NCBI GenBank assembly: GCA_032988165.1
Contig: JANTQF010000371.1
Span: forward strand, 1-33,989
Reading direction: 5' to 3'
Origin: Emmonsiellopsis sp. PD_33
Lineage: Eukaryota > Ascomycota > Eurotiomycetes > Onygenales > Ajellomycetaceae
Length of the DNA stretch: 33,989 nt
The translations under genes and the position numbers were made by a program. The first letter of the stretch is position 1; every line of letters starts with the position of its first letter. This document shows positions 1-10,800 of the stretch, in pieces. The notes below the pieces were generated by a model. The model was given only the letters and a program-made list of their open reading frames with translations, had not been told where the DNA came from and searched no databases.

Positions 1-1
1 T

Positions 2-3000
2 AAAGAAGTAATAATGATTGAGATATAGCTAGAAACCCTCTAAGGATTAGTTATTACCTGGGCACTTATTAACTTGAGTGTAGAAGCAAATTTTATCAGC
101 CAGAAATAGATAAAAGTACATCTTAAAAAAGGTAGTGAAGATTCATACTAGATCAGCATAATTAATGAACACCAGGTCATAACTTATGACTGACATGAGG
201 TATATATATGTGTAATTGATGATGAGGAACTCTCTTATAACCAGAGCTTTTACTTTGAAGTAGTGGATATAAAAGGCTATAATATCATTCTAAGATTCTC
301 CTGGCTCAAGGCTGTGGATCCTGACATCTGATGATTAAAATCACACTAGATATATCATGTACTGTATATTGATGATGTTGAGATCATCATTATAAAATAG
401 ATAAATATAATAATTAGAGGTAGATATATAGCTTATATTATCTACCTACATCAACTAGAAGGGGATGAACTGATTACTCTGTTCAGTGTAATTCTAGACA
501 GAGAGTTAGTGATATTAGAAGCTTACTATGAATATAAAGATGTTTTCTCAGAAGTTATAATAGGATTACTTCTGGAACATGTGTAATATGATCATCTAAT
601 TAATTTAATATCTGAAAAAGAACCTCCCTACTGACTGATCTATAACCTCTCTATCAAAGAACTAGAGGTGCTGTGTAAATACCTGAAATCTAGTCTAGAA
701 AAAGGATGGATATGCCTGTTGAAAAGCCCTGTAGGTGCACTGATATTTTTCATCCTGAAAAAAGATGAAATTATGTGCCTTTATGTAGACTATTATAGGC
801 TTAATACTATTAGTGTAAAGAACTAATATCCTCTCCCCTTAATCAGTAAAATAATTAACAGGCTAGCTAGTGTAAAGGTCTACTTGTAGTTAGATCTCTG
901 CAATGTATATCACCAACTACACATATATAAAGATAATGAGTGGAAAATAGCTTTCTAAATGCACTATAGTCATTTTGAATATCAAGTGATCCTCTTTAAA
1001 CTCATAAATATATTAGTAACATTCTAATCCTATATTAATAAGGCTCTAAGTAATCTTCTAGATATTTACTGCATTGTCTACCTGGATGACATTATTATCT
1101 ACTCAAACTTGAAGGAAGAGTACTATAAGTATGTGTGCATGGTGCTGAAATGCCTGTACATCTACAAATTATATATAAAGCTTAGTAAATGTATATTTCA
1201 TATGGATTGCATCAATTTCCTCAGCTTTGTGATTAGTATAAATAGTATTAAGATAGAATAGAGCTGAATTGATACTATCCTCTTCTGACTGGAACTCAAG
1301 TGTGTCCATGACATTTAGATATTTCTAGGATTTGTGAATTTTTACTGCTATTTTATAGATAGATTTGCAGTGAAAGCATAGCTCTTATCTATACTCATAA
1401 AAGGCACAACATGGAAAGGCCAGAACTGAAAGATGATTCTTCTTGATGCTAATATATAGAAAGCTTTTTAAGAGTTAAAAAGTACATTTATAAAGGCTCT
1501 GATCCTCATGCACTTCAATCTGGATTGAAAACTCTAGATGGAGCTAAATATATTAGATTTTGCACTAGATGTGATTCTCTTGTAGTTAAATCTGAATGAT
1601 GGATAATAGCACCTAATTGCATACTATTTATAAGACTTATTACTGATAAAGTGTAACTACAGTATGCATGACTAGGAACTCCTTGCTATCCTCATAGCAT
1701 TCAAGCAATGATGCTACTACCTACATAATGTGTGTTTTCCTATAATAGTTTTATCTGATCATACTAATCTATGACATTTCATGATGACAATGAAATTAGT
1801 CAGATATTAGATATAATAAATGGAAATACTCTCTGCATTTGACTTTATCATTAAGTATCATCTAGGAATGAAGAATCCTGCAGATGTGCCTAGTCATCAC
1901 CCTGACTATAAAGAGAATACTTCAAGGCAAATACTATTATTAATAATTCAAGAAAAGCTTCTTTAAGGAATATTTTAAATACTGGATATAGATATATAGA
2001 TACAGCTAGAAGACCTTAGTCAGTAAATAATCAATATAATGATACATTTAAAACTATCAAATAATAAGGAAAATATAATTTGCATTGGTGCACTTACTTC
2101 CTGTGCATATCAAAATGCATGTATAGATGAGAGACATATTACTAATGATACAAGAAGGCTAGCTCATCTAGTACTATAAATATTAGTTAATATAGTTATA
2201 GAATCTAATATAGTCTACAAATCCTTCCTTGCTGAACTCATTATGGAATTCCTACACTACATGTAAGCTTAGAACACTGAGTATGCTAAGATACATAGAA
2301 GGATGAAAGTAGGTAAAATGAATGAGACTGAACACTCAAACTGGATGACTAACTGAGATAATCTACTTTATCATAAGGGTTGTATTTTCATTCCTGTAGA
2401 TCAAGTAATAAGGAATGAGATCATAAAATTGAATCATGATGATCCTTAAGGGGGACATTTTAGTGTTAAGTGCACTCTTGAGTGTGTTTAGAGGAAATAC
2501 TTTTAGTGTAGTATGATAATAGATGTTTAGAAATACATATACATCTATAATATCTATTAATAGGTTAAAATGCACTATCACAAGGAATATAGTCAATTAG
2601 AATTACTTCCTATTCTTACCTCTTTTTTTAAAATAATAATAATAGATTTCATTATTAAACTCCCATCATTCAAGTGGAACAGCAAGGTCTATAATTCAAT
2701 CATAGTGTTTGTGGATAAATTAATCAAGTATACAGTTTATAAATCAGTCAATAAAGGCATAAGTGCACCAGAGCTTGTGAACCTAATATTTAACATCTTT
2801 ACTGGATTTTTTGATTACTCATACTATTAGGTAACAGATCACACTGGAATATTTAGCTCCAGTAAATACTGATTAACACTCTGCTATCTCCTAAAAGCAT
2901 GCTAATAGTTAATAACTGTATTTCACCCTCAAATGAATGACTAAATCAAGAGATAGAATCAGACACTTAAGTACTATCTGTACATCTACTGTAACTTCTA

Positions 3001-3733
3001 CCAGGATGACTGGGCTAGGTGGTTGCTACTAGTACAGTTCTCCTATAATACCTCTACATATAGTATCCTCAAGATGTCTCCTGTGGAAGTGCTGATGAGT
3101 TTTCAACCTGAACTGCATCTTAATGTCAAACTAGATACTAACATGGAGGGGGAAGAAGTGTAGGAGGCAACAGAATATATATACTATATAGAAGAAGTAC
3201 AGAACAACCTGTAAGAATCTCTTCTAAAGGCCTAGAAAACACAGAAGAAATACTATAATTAATGCCACAAGAAGAAGTATTTTGCAGTTGAGGATTGAGT
3301 CATATTGCACTCAAAAAACATCAGCATATTATATTCAAGTTTGAAGTTAAACTATTATCAACTTAGCTCTTTCAAAATTATTAACAAGTAGGGAAAACAG
3401 ACATACAAACTAAAACTTATACTATAATATAAAGATATACATCCTGTTTTTCATGTCTCATTGTTTAAATTGTACCATATGTGGCATGGTGAAATTCTGA
3501 AGGCCAAATCAATAATAATAGATGAAGTTAAGAAATTTAAGGTTGAAGAGATTCTAGGGAAGTGTGATTATTTTAATAGCTAGTAGTATCTTGTGTGCTG
3601 GAAAAATATGATAGAGGCAGAGAATTCCTGGGAGAATATAGAAAACCTTAAGAATGTATAAGATCTAGTTGATAAGTTCAATACACAATTTAATTATAAG
3701 ATAATAAAGTTGAAGCACTGTCAACTCAAGTAA
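2..3733 (+). pseudogene. pol: Gypsy-A pol: protease, reverse transcriptase, RNase H, integrase, chromodomain
   Basis: One reading frame (codons starting at positions 2 modulo 3) can be followed for 3.7 kb, broken only by in-frame stops and not by frameshifts. Domains in order are: the end of a retropepsin (about 60-330; the expected DSG reads NLS, followed by EANFIS); a reverse transcriptase with NxYPLPLIS near 821 and an intact YLDD at 1079-1090; RNase H (about 1500-1900); an integrase with a zinc-binding N-terminus (about 2410-2560) and a D,D-E core (about 2630-3110); and a chromodomain (about 3539-3660). Stops fall where conserved Gln, Trp or Arg are expected, for example NQYPL and TFQSY, so CpA as well as CpG sites were hit. 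The order PR-RT-RH-IN-CHD is that of fungal chromoviruses. The true C-terminus is uncertain because the TAA at 3731 may itself be a mutated Gln codon. The element cannot make an active polymerase in this state. Confidence 0.88.
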
Positions 3734-3879
3734 TAACTAATCTGCATATAGAAAGGAGAGAAGAGAAAGGATAAGTTTCTAAAAATTAAATCTTATTATT
3801 TTATATTAATATTAAAAGCCATGAGGGGCACAGCAGATAAAAAACAAACCAAAAAATATCAGAGAAAAACTGAAGTGCA

Positions 3880-4858
3880 TATCATGTCTAACCTAGGGGG
3901 GCAGGCTATTTTCATCAAAGTCAGAATCAATTAAGTGCATCAAGATGGAATAATTGTACTTACATAAAGAACTAGGGTAATATCAAATAACCTCTCCACT
4001 TTCTCTAATACTTTCTTATATTGAATAGCTGCTTGGTCTCATTGCCACTAAATTCTGAAGAGCAACTATATTGTGCTAGCATACTTGAGCTTATCTAATA
4101 GGTTCTCAAAGTAATTTAATTGCTTAGCTGTGTTGATCAACTCCATGATGTCTGCATATATATTAATAGGAATCTATGGTATAGTTAGTAATTAGTTTTT
4201 TCTTTTCAAATTAACTGTGGGAAAACTCATTATCTTATAGTGATAATGATACTATGCACACTAAGAATAGTAAGTTACATGCAGACCCTTGAGAGAGTAA
4301 TAAAATACCTCTATATCAGCCTTGATGGTTAGATGGTAGACATACTTTCTATATTATTTTAGTAAGTATAAGCTCTTAATGAACCTCTCTCAGTGCTTAT
4401 TTTCTTTCTTCTCAGTCTTTTTCTCATCATCATTATTATCATCATTCTCATTCTTATTCTTCTTATTCTTATCCTTGTTCTTGTTGTTGTCATCATCCTC
4501 TAGCCTCTAGGGTCTATATGGTGAGCTGCACAAAATCTCTGGCCAACCAGGTAGTAGGTATCAAGGTAGTAGGAGTAGGAGCAGAATGGACTGAGATAAT
4601 AGAAAGTGTAGAGATGAATGGATAGCTGAGTATATGAGGAGAGATAATAGTAGTAGAAAATAGTATAGGAGTATGTGCAGAAAAGGGGCTATAGAAGAAG
4701 ATAAAAAAGAAATCTTCATAATAGAAAAATGTAGCTAAGAGGGGGTGCAATGAAGTTTGAGGACTCTGAGGTAGAGAAGTACTGCACAGGGGGGTAATCA
4801 GCTCTGTAAGAGAGTTAGGAGAGAAGAAAGAGTCTGATGGCACATATTCTTCATGCAC
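3880..4858 (-). pseudogene. Possible antisense ORF in the Gypsy-A 3' region, unknown product
   Basis: Read on the minus strand, ATG at 4858 opens a 114-residue Ser/Thr/Pro-rich stretch ending near 4514. In a neighbouring frame an acidic, Asn/Lys-rich run (about 4,500-4,385) leads into a longer segment with few stops down to about 3,880. That segment includes a helical-looking part around 4,150-4,060 (motif MELINTAKQLNYFENLLDKL). Joining the two parts needs a frameshift or an intron that I cannot place. I do not recognise a family. It sits between the chromodomain and the purine tract, antisense to pol. It could be a real antisense gene of the element, a captured fragment, or chance openness in a biased sequence. 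Confidence 0.35.
4408..4500. repeat. Low-complexity pyrimidine-rich microsatellite-like tract
   Basis: Irregular runs of TCATCATTATTATC, TTCTTATTC and TTGTTGTTG type fill the tract. On the minus strand it would encode Asp/Glu/Asn/Lys-rich low-complexity protein. Confidence 0.7.
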
Positions 4859-5418
4859 ATGTGATGATGTGGGAGTTTAGAGGGCTATTTCAAATTGATA
4901 TTTTTTTGTTTTGAACTACTAAAGTACATCTATTAGCAATTTCTATGATATGATACCTCAATGATATGGAAGAAGCAAAGAAAAGCAATATATTGCACTT
5001 AGATAATATCATGTAGCTATAACATATAAAAAGCAAAATAATCATCTAACTGTGCAGATATGCATTCAGACTGGGTAATCTAAAAATAGAGTGCAACTAG
5101 TGCATAAAGCATTTATAAACCAGTAGAAGACATCATAGATGCTCAGATAAGAAAATACTATATTAAAGTAGATAACAAGTAGAATAGTAAATTAAATTAT
5201 AATGCTAACATTTAATGGAGGAAATGAAAGAATACAGTAAAGTAGAGAATATATATATTTATAGTTGTATGCTAAATTACCTACCTACTATCATCTAGGT
5301 ACCTAATCATGGAAAACAAACATTAACTGCACTATATGTTAAATTACCTGGTAATGAAATCACTGATTTCTATAATATAATTAGCCTGCAGAATATAGAA
5401 CTATCTAATTATAATAAT

Positions 5419-5495
5419 TTAAACCTTCTATTAAATATAATGATCTGAATCTTCTATAATGTGTAACAGCCTAAACCTTCTATAATGTGCATTAC
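5419..5495. repeat. Three degenerate tandem copies of a ~25-bp unit
   Basis: The core CTAAACCTTCTATAATGTG recurs in imperfect form at about 5419-5442, 5443-5469 and 5470-5495, just upstream of the purine tract of Gypsy-A. Confidence 0.6.
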
Positions 5496-5558
5496 ATATT
5501 AGCCTAATTCTTTAGCTATAACATAGAAAATCCATGAATCTGCTGGAGGCCAGCTCCT

Positions 5559-5570
5559 AAAGGGGGGGGT
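5559..5570 (+). other. Polypurine tract of Gypsy-A
   Basis: AAAGGGGGGGGT lies 3 bases before the LTR start at 5574. This is the usual position of the plus-strand priming site in LTR retrotransposons. Confidence 0.8.
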
Positions 5571-5573
5571 AGT

Positions 5574-5892
5574 TGTAATGTATAAAGAAGACTACATGTC
5601 ACATGTAGATTAACTGTGCTCTTAGACTTTAGATTTTGGACCTTGAGCTTAGCAGTGTGCCTGATAGTGTGCCTGGCAATGCATATATAATGCACACTTA
5701 GTAGCTAGCTATTGATATATATACTGCACAGGTTTCTTATGAAAAGAACCAGCAAACAGTCCTATTACTATATAACCCCTATATTTGAAATATACATACA
5801 TTTTTACCTGTCTATTCCTGTCACACTGTTCAATAACTCATAGTCTGCCTTTTTAAATCAAAAAGCCTTTATATTTGATGCTGGACATTACA
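5574..5892 (+). repeat. 3' LTR of Gypsy-A
   Basis: The LTR starts TGTAATG and ends CATTACA, a perfect 7-bp terminal inverted repeat containing the TG...CA ends. It is 319 bp long and directly follows the purine tract. Sequence right of it belongs to another element on the opposite strand, which supports the right boundary. The 5' copy is outside the window. Confidence 0.82.
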
Positions 5893-6275
5893 ATATATAT
5901 AGCTAGGTTTATAAAATATTTATAGGTTAAATTGCTGTATATATTGAATAGCTTAAATAAACCTCAGATTAAACTTATCTATAAAAGAGGTAATCAGTAA
6001 TATCTATCTGATGATTTATAATATAGCTAAATGATCAGTATATATAATCACTGGAAGTTTCATAGTCTCAATCATGTGTTGTACTTTCTTGAGTGCTTAG
6101 ATCAGATATATAATCTTTAGTTCAGTTAGCTAGTATCTGATTTCTACTAATATGAGGATTTTGAAGAGAAATATAATGAGCTTCATTATAGTTAATAGAG
6201 GTGAGATCTTAAAGTTTAGAGTTTTTTCATATTATATTTTCCTTAGTAGTATCTATTTCAGTTTTATATGGAATA
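5893..6275 (-). pseudogene. pol: Gypsy-C RNase H fragment (left piece)
   Basis: The minus strand reads as a gypsy RNase H in one frame (codons starting at multiples of 3), with several stops. Recognisable blocks in order are IIFLF (usually PILFLS), the E-I-R-Y...TELK block at 6144-6115, KKVQHMIE, VIIYTDH, and a stretch matching the usual KLNLRLVRAS block near 5980. The piece is cut at 6275/6276 by the left end of the Helitron and at 5892/5893 by the Gypsy-A LTR. Its missing upstream half matches the truncated RNase H start at 25,592. The integrase would lie left of Gypsy-A, outside the window. Confidence 0.72.
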
Positions 6276-6445
6276 TAAGTTCCAGTTTACAGCACTGTGC
6301 ATCCACATGTCGCCTTTTTATTCATCAAGCCATCCCTTAGCAATTTAAAGTCATATGATCAATTAGAGTTCTATGTTGAAGCTTCTATATAGGCCTTTCT
6401 ATAAGACCTGAAGTGAATGAAAAATAACCTCAGAGGTCAAAAAAA

Positions 6446-6505
6446 GCCCCCAACCTGCTGTGGAATGAGATATAGGGTAAGCCTACAAAATGTCAGGTTA
6501 GGGGC
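6446..6505 (-). repeat. Inverted repeat (12-bp arms) followed by a T-tract, 3' part of the Helitron
   Basis: Arms GCCCCCAACCTG (6446-6457) and CAGGTTAGGGGC (6494-6505) pair at 11 of 12 positions around a 36-nt loop. On the minus strand the hairpin is followed by seven Ts. It lies about 30 nt beyond the accessory gene stop and about 170 nt before the Helitron end, so it may be a transcript-end structure or an internal palindrome. It is too far from the terminus to be the usual Helitron 3' hairpin. Confidence 0.5.
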
Positions 6506-6536
6506 CAAAGAATAGAACTCTACAACTAAGAACTAT

Positions 6537-7777
6537 CTACCTCTTCCTCTTTGAAGACCCTATAGAAGATTTGTCAGCATCACTATCAGAAGAAGAAGAA
6601 GTGTCTTCAGTGTCAGAGTCCTTCAGGTCATTGTTGGAGGAGGCAACAGAGGCCTCACCCCCTGAGCTTGACCCCCCAGAAGACATTGAAGATTTGACAT
6701 CAGATGGGGGTAGACTTGGAGAGTGTGGCCTTTTCCTCCCCTTTGAAGACCCCATTGCCTGACCTGGCACATGTAGGGGTAGCTTACTTGATGTAGCATC
6801 TCTACCATCTTTCTCTTTCCCTTTATCAGTATCCACTCCCATATCTCCTCCATCTTTGGCAGTGGATGACAGCAGGAGTAGAGATCTTGATGGGGTTGAT
6901 GGAGGCTCATTGGTGAAGGAGGTAGCAACCTGAGAGGTACTTAGGGTTGCAGTAGCAGAGACTTTATGCCACTTAATGACTCTATCACTGGAAGGAAGAA
7001 GGAGCAAGTCAGCAAATACAAAGCTAAATGTCAAGTGAGAATATACTGAATAGAAGTGTCAGAGCTGGTAGTCCTAGAGTCAGAGACAGTAGAGATACTA
7101 ACATTATCTAAGTAGGCAAATTGCTTAGTGATCATGGTGAGGGATCTCTTACCCCTATGGGTAAAAAACCCAATGATGTCATTACTGATGGAAATCAAAT
7201 TTCCAACATGAGATAGAGGGATATAGCTTCAATGTGGAGACCCCAGGAAGATATAATAGATGCTGAAGACTCTAAACTTAGAGTGTCTATCACTGCTGTG
7301 GCTCTCATAGATCTTGATGGTGACCTCAAAAATATAATTGGGACAATTAGTGAGCATGTCACAGTGAGTGGTATAAATAGCAACAGTGGATAAAGATGGG
7401 CTATTAGAGCTGATACTAGCCCCTATATACTTAGAGGAACTGATGGCCCCAGGGCCCAACTGAGAATGAAAAGAGGAGACTACTATAGTGATATTAGGCA
7501 TAGTAGCCATATTAGTTGTGAGAACATACTTCATAGCCAGAGTGCTCTCAGCCTGAATGAACATGTCCTCCATGAAATTCAGCTGGCTGGGGTTATAGAC
7601 CTGAAGCACCACAGGCAGCTCTGGCTTAACCTTGAGACCTGGGATGTCATGGAGGATGGCAGGAGTGGTGAAGCTGTTAATCTTAATATTTCTATCTGAT
7701 GAAATATGGCTGCTAAGGTTGATGATGATAAAACTGCTAGAGATAAAGATATAGGTCTGAAGCTAGGACTGAGACAT
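6537..7777 (-). pseudogene. Helitron accessory gene, two exons, lightly decayed
   Basis: ATG at 7777 opens exon 1 (7777-7047), which joins across a 59-nt intron to exon 2 (6987-6537). The spliced length is 1182 nt, about 393 residues. Only two in-frame stops are seen, a TAG at codon 5 and a TGA in the middle of exon 1, both explained by C-to-T change. The N-terminal 150-200 residues look folded, with alternating hydrophobic strands (blocks SSDRNIKI, NSFTTPA and VYNPSQLNFMED). The C-terminal half is Ser/Pro/Asp-rich and acidic, with basic clusters KGRKRP and a final SSKRKR that resemble nuclear localisation signals. The gene starts 86 nt after the Rep-helicase stop on the same strand. From memory, such companion ORFs occur in fungal Helitrons, and an OB-fold or single-strand-DNA-binding role is a guess. 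I cannot assign a family from sequence alone. Confidence 0.7.
6988..7046 (-). other. Spliceosomal intron in the Helitron accessory gene
   Basis: On the minus strand the interval begins GTATAT, contains CTGAC about 23 nt before its end, and finishes CTTCCTTCCAG. It is 59 nt long, typical of filamentous fungi. Removing it joins two open frames that otherwise disagree. Confidence 0.75.
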
Positions 7778-7862
7778 TATGAGAGAGGCAGGGAGACACA
7801 ACAAATTCAATAGAGAGTTAAAAAAAAAAAAGAAGTAAAGAGGCTAGATACAGGTATTAAAA

Positions 7863-10800
7863 TCAAAAGTAAAGAACTTCAGGATAAACCACATTATCTA
7901 TAATCTAATGATGATTTGCACTACTTATAAGCACTGAGATCTGATGGCAATTCATAGCATGTGAGAGAGCAATGTAGAGCTAACTGTGTGAGAAAACTGA
8001 ATCTCAGAGATTGATTTCAATGTGGCTGAGTAATTGACCCTGTGATTTGTTGATTGTCATTGCAAAAGTGGGCTGTATGGGGAACTAGAGCTGAACTATT
8101 ATAACCACAAAATCCTCCACATTACTTGACAATTTAATTTGATATAGAAGCTGTACCTTACTGTTAAATGGCTCACCATCTAATTGGACCTTCAGATACT
8201 GGGGTGAATAAGCAAGAAGAATCATGTGGGATCCATTGTAAACACTATACTGTAAGTCCAGATTATGCATACACATGAGAGGCATACCTTGTTTGATTTG
8301 TAGAACTGAAGGCTGAATTAATGGAGCATTCTAAGCATGCATGAATTTCTGTGTAACCTCATAGTGCTGATCATCATTCTATTTACTCACATCAACTGAC
8401 AGGTATTTAATAGGCTTACTGGGTAGATGATTCAGAAGGTCCTTATTGAGCTAAACAACAGTATTATTAGTGGGCATGAGAATTGTCTGACCTTGAAAGT
8501 AACCCCTCTGATGAAACTAATCCTATAGATCTAGATATATCTAATCAATGAACTTATTAACCTTAGAGGTCTAGTGTAGCTCAGGGGGGATTAGCTGACA
8601 ACCCTAAAAAGCTACATCATGTGACATGCTGGCCAATTAATCTGCAAAGAATCTGCCTTTAGAGGTAGCAGTTGAGAGGTGCATGTTCTAGTGAAGATAG
8701 AGTGTATGAAGAGAGAATCAAACCTTAGCATGCTACATGCAGGTGTCTATGGTGTCATCCTGCATACTATGAAGGATAATAGGCAAGGTCTACTGGAAGT
8801 CACCACTAAAGATGGTCAGAATGCTACTGAAGTCATTGCCACTCCCAGATAAATCAGCCTGGAGATTGCAGAGAGTCTGATTGACAGCATCAAAGATATA
8901 GTAGTAAGTTATTAAAGTTTCATTCCAAATGATGAGGGAGGTCTGGTGAAGAAGCTCAGCCAACTAGATACTATATAATATATTGCAGGTTGATGTAGGT
9001 AAGATGTCAATGAGGATATGAAAGTACTTATGAGCAATGTGACTGCCAGAAAGAAGCTGAGTAGTAATGCCTGTACTAACAATGCAGAGCATGATCTGAC
9101 TTAGAGACTGTAGGTGATCAGTGAGAGTGTTGTAGATAAATGTCTTGTCTGTTCCACTAAGACTGTTGAGGAAGAATGTTGTGTTGTAGAGATTAATATT
9201 TAAAGCTATAAGAATAGTGTCATAGGCTAAATGCTGATTCATATTGAACTGGGCCTCATGTTTCTTAGCCCTGACAGCTAGCACCTAATAGTCATAAGCA
9301 AGCTTCTATATGATCAGGGGGTTGCTATCCTCCTCTGGCTCCTACCCATGATGTGGCTCTAGCAGGCCCTGGGTTCAAATATTCTCTAGCTCAAGGCCCT
9401 CCCAGGCAAGCCCCTTCCAGATAAGGTAAAGCCTGTAGTTGATAGCTGACTCACAGAGGGTCCAGTCATCAGATAGATTGTAGGAGTGAGCTTCAAGAAT
9501 GAAGTTCAGATCATTGGTGAATGAGGTTAAAAAATGGGCCTAGATGTCAGTGACAGACAGCAGGTCAGTATAAGTAATAATAGATATTAACATCCTCTAA
9601 AGTACCTCCTTAGTTTCCATCTCTAAAGCCTCCTTGAAGGTATATTCCTACTCATTATCATGCTGGATGATGCCTCTTGTGTAGTAGGCCTTCTGGAAGA
9701 TATCCTATCTGGTGTTAGTAACTGTCAGTAGGTCATTGAAAGATTTAGGCCTCCTCAGAATAGTAAGTAAACAGTGCAGATAGTACACATCATCATGAAA
9801 AGGTGTAAGAGAGTACATCTACTCTATAACATTACTAATAGAATGCTTCTTCTGGTGCTTCCAGCACAGATTCTTTGAGTTCCAGGTGAAATAATATGGC
9901 ATGTCATGGTACAGATAGGTAGATTCAGAATTATCATAATTATGTTTAAAGAAAGCAAGCAGGTAAGATGTCTGGCTGTCAAGGTGATTAAGAGTAATCT
10001 TATGGGGCTCCTTGGGGTCATACATGACATGGTGCCTGCCTGGAAGGTAGATGATGAGGCCCATATTCTCAGGGTAATGATTTTTTACACTGAAGCTTAG
10101 AGCCTGCCAGGCTGTCTCAGTACAATCAATGTAGTGATCTAGGTAATACTCATGGATCTCATTGTCACCCACATTGAAACTAACAGTGACATGGTTGGAA
10201 CCCTTTATGATATATTTATAGAGGTATTTGACTACAGAGATGTTGATACAGCATTCAACATTAATGTAGGTCTTATACTTTTAAGTCAAGTAAGAATTAT
10301 GAGAGATGACCCATTCATTGTCAATCTCAATAGAGCTGACCTTATCTGAGTTGTAGGTAAAGTGATAGCCACCCTCATGATGATGGTACTAAGGATATTA
10401 TGATTAGTAAATAGTTGTCTCCTCAGTGAAAGGCTTGGAGAACTACTTGATACAATGAACCTCACTATTAACATCCCTCTTATAGTAGGAAGTATTAGAG
10501 TTGAAATGTGGACTACAGGGCCTATACAGCAGCTATTTGGTAATAATATTGTAGAGTAACTGCCCCCCTAGCCCCTCAGAATCTGGTACCTCAGTAGACA
10601 CAATGTTATCTATTCTCTCAATGAAATACAGGTCATCTTCCAGCCAGTACAGGATATGAGAGTGAGGCAGCCCCCTCTTCTGATACTCAATTATCTGAAT
10701 GTGGGTGATATATTTACCCAGAGCACTGCCCTTAATCTCATGAAGCAGGGCCTGATTCTTCATATTGAAGATCCTAGCAACCAAATTGGGCCAGTCATTC

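Larger units (their letters stand above)
3734..5558. other. 3' region of Gypsy-A without a plus-strand gene
   Basis: No plus-strand coding continues after the chromodomain. The interval holds a possible minus-strand decayed ORF (about 3,880-4,858), a T/C-rich low-complexity tract and, at its right end, a short degenerate tandem repeat. From about 4,900 to 5,400 it is AT-rich and I recognise nothing there. Confidence 0.5.
1..5892 (+). mobile_element. Gypsy-A: chromodomain Ty3/gypsy LTR retrotransposon, 5' part outside the window
   Basis: A decayed pol reads rightward from the window edge. It is followed by about 1.8 kb without a plus-strand gene, a G-rich purine tract and a 319-bp LTR. The 5' LTR and gag would lie left of base 1, so no target duplication can be checked. 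The LTR ends exactly where minus-strand RNase H sequence of Gypsy-C resumes (5893), so Gypsy-A inserted into Gypsy-C. The many CAA/CAG-to-TAA/TAG changes point to heavy RIP-type mutation. Confidence 0.85.

Noticed and set aside
6446..6505. The inverted repeat as the Helitron 3' terminal hairpin
   Set aside because: It lies about 170 nt inside the boundary deduced from the split RNase H, and its loop is too long for the usual terminal hairpin.
6571..6928. Overlapping open frames on both strands at 6571-6762 and 6623-6928
   Set aside because: Both overlap exon 2 of the Helitron accessory gene in other frames, and its Ser/Glu-rich codons keep several frames open.
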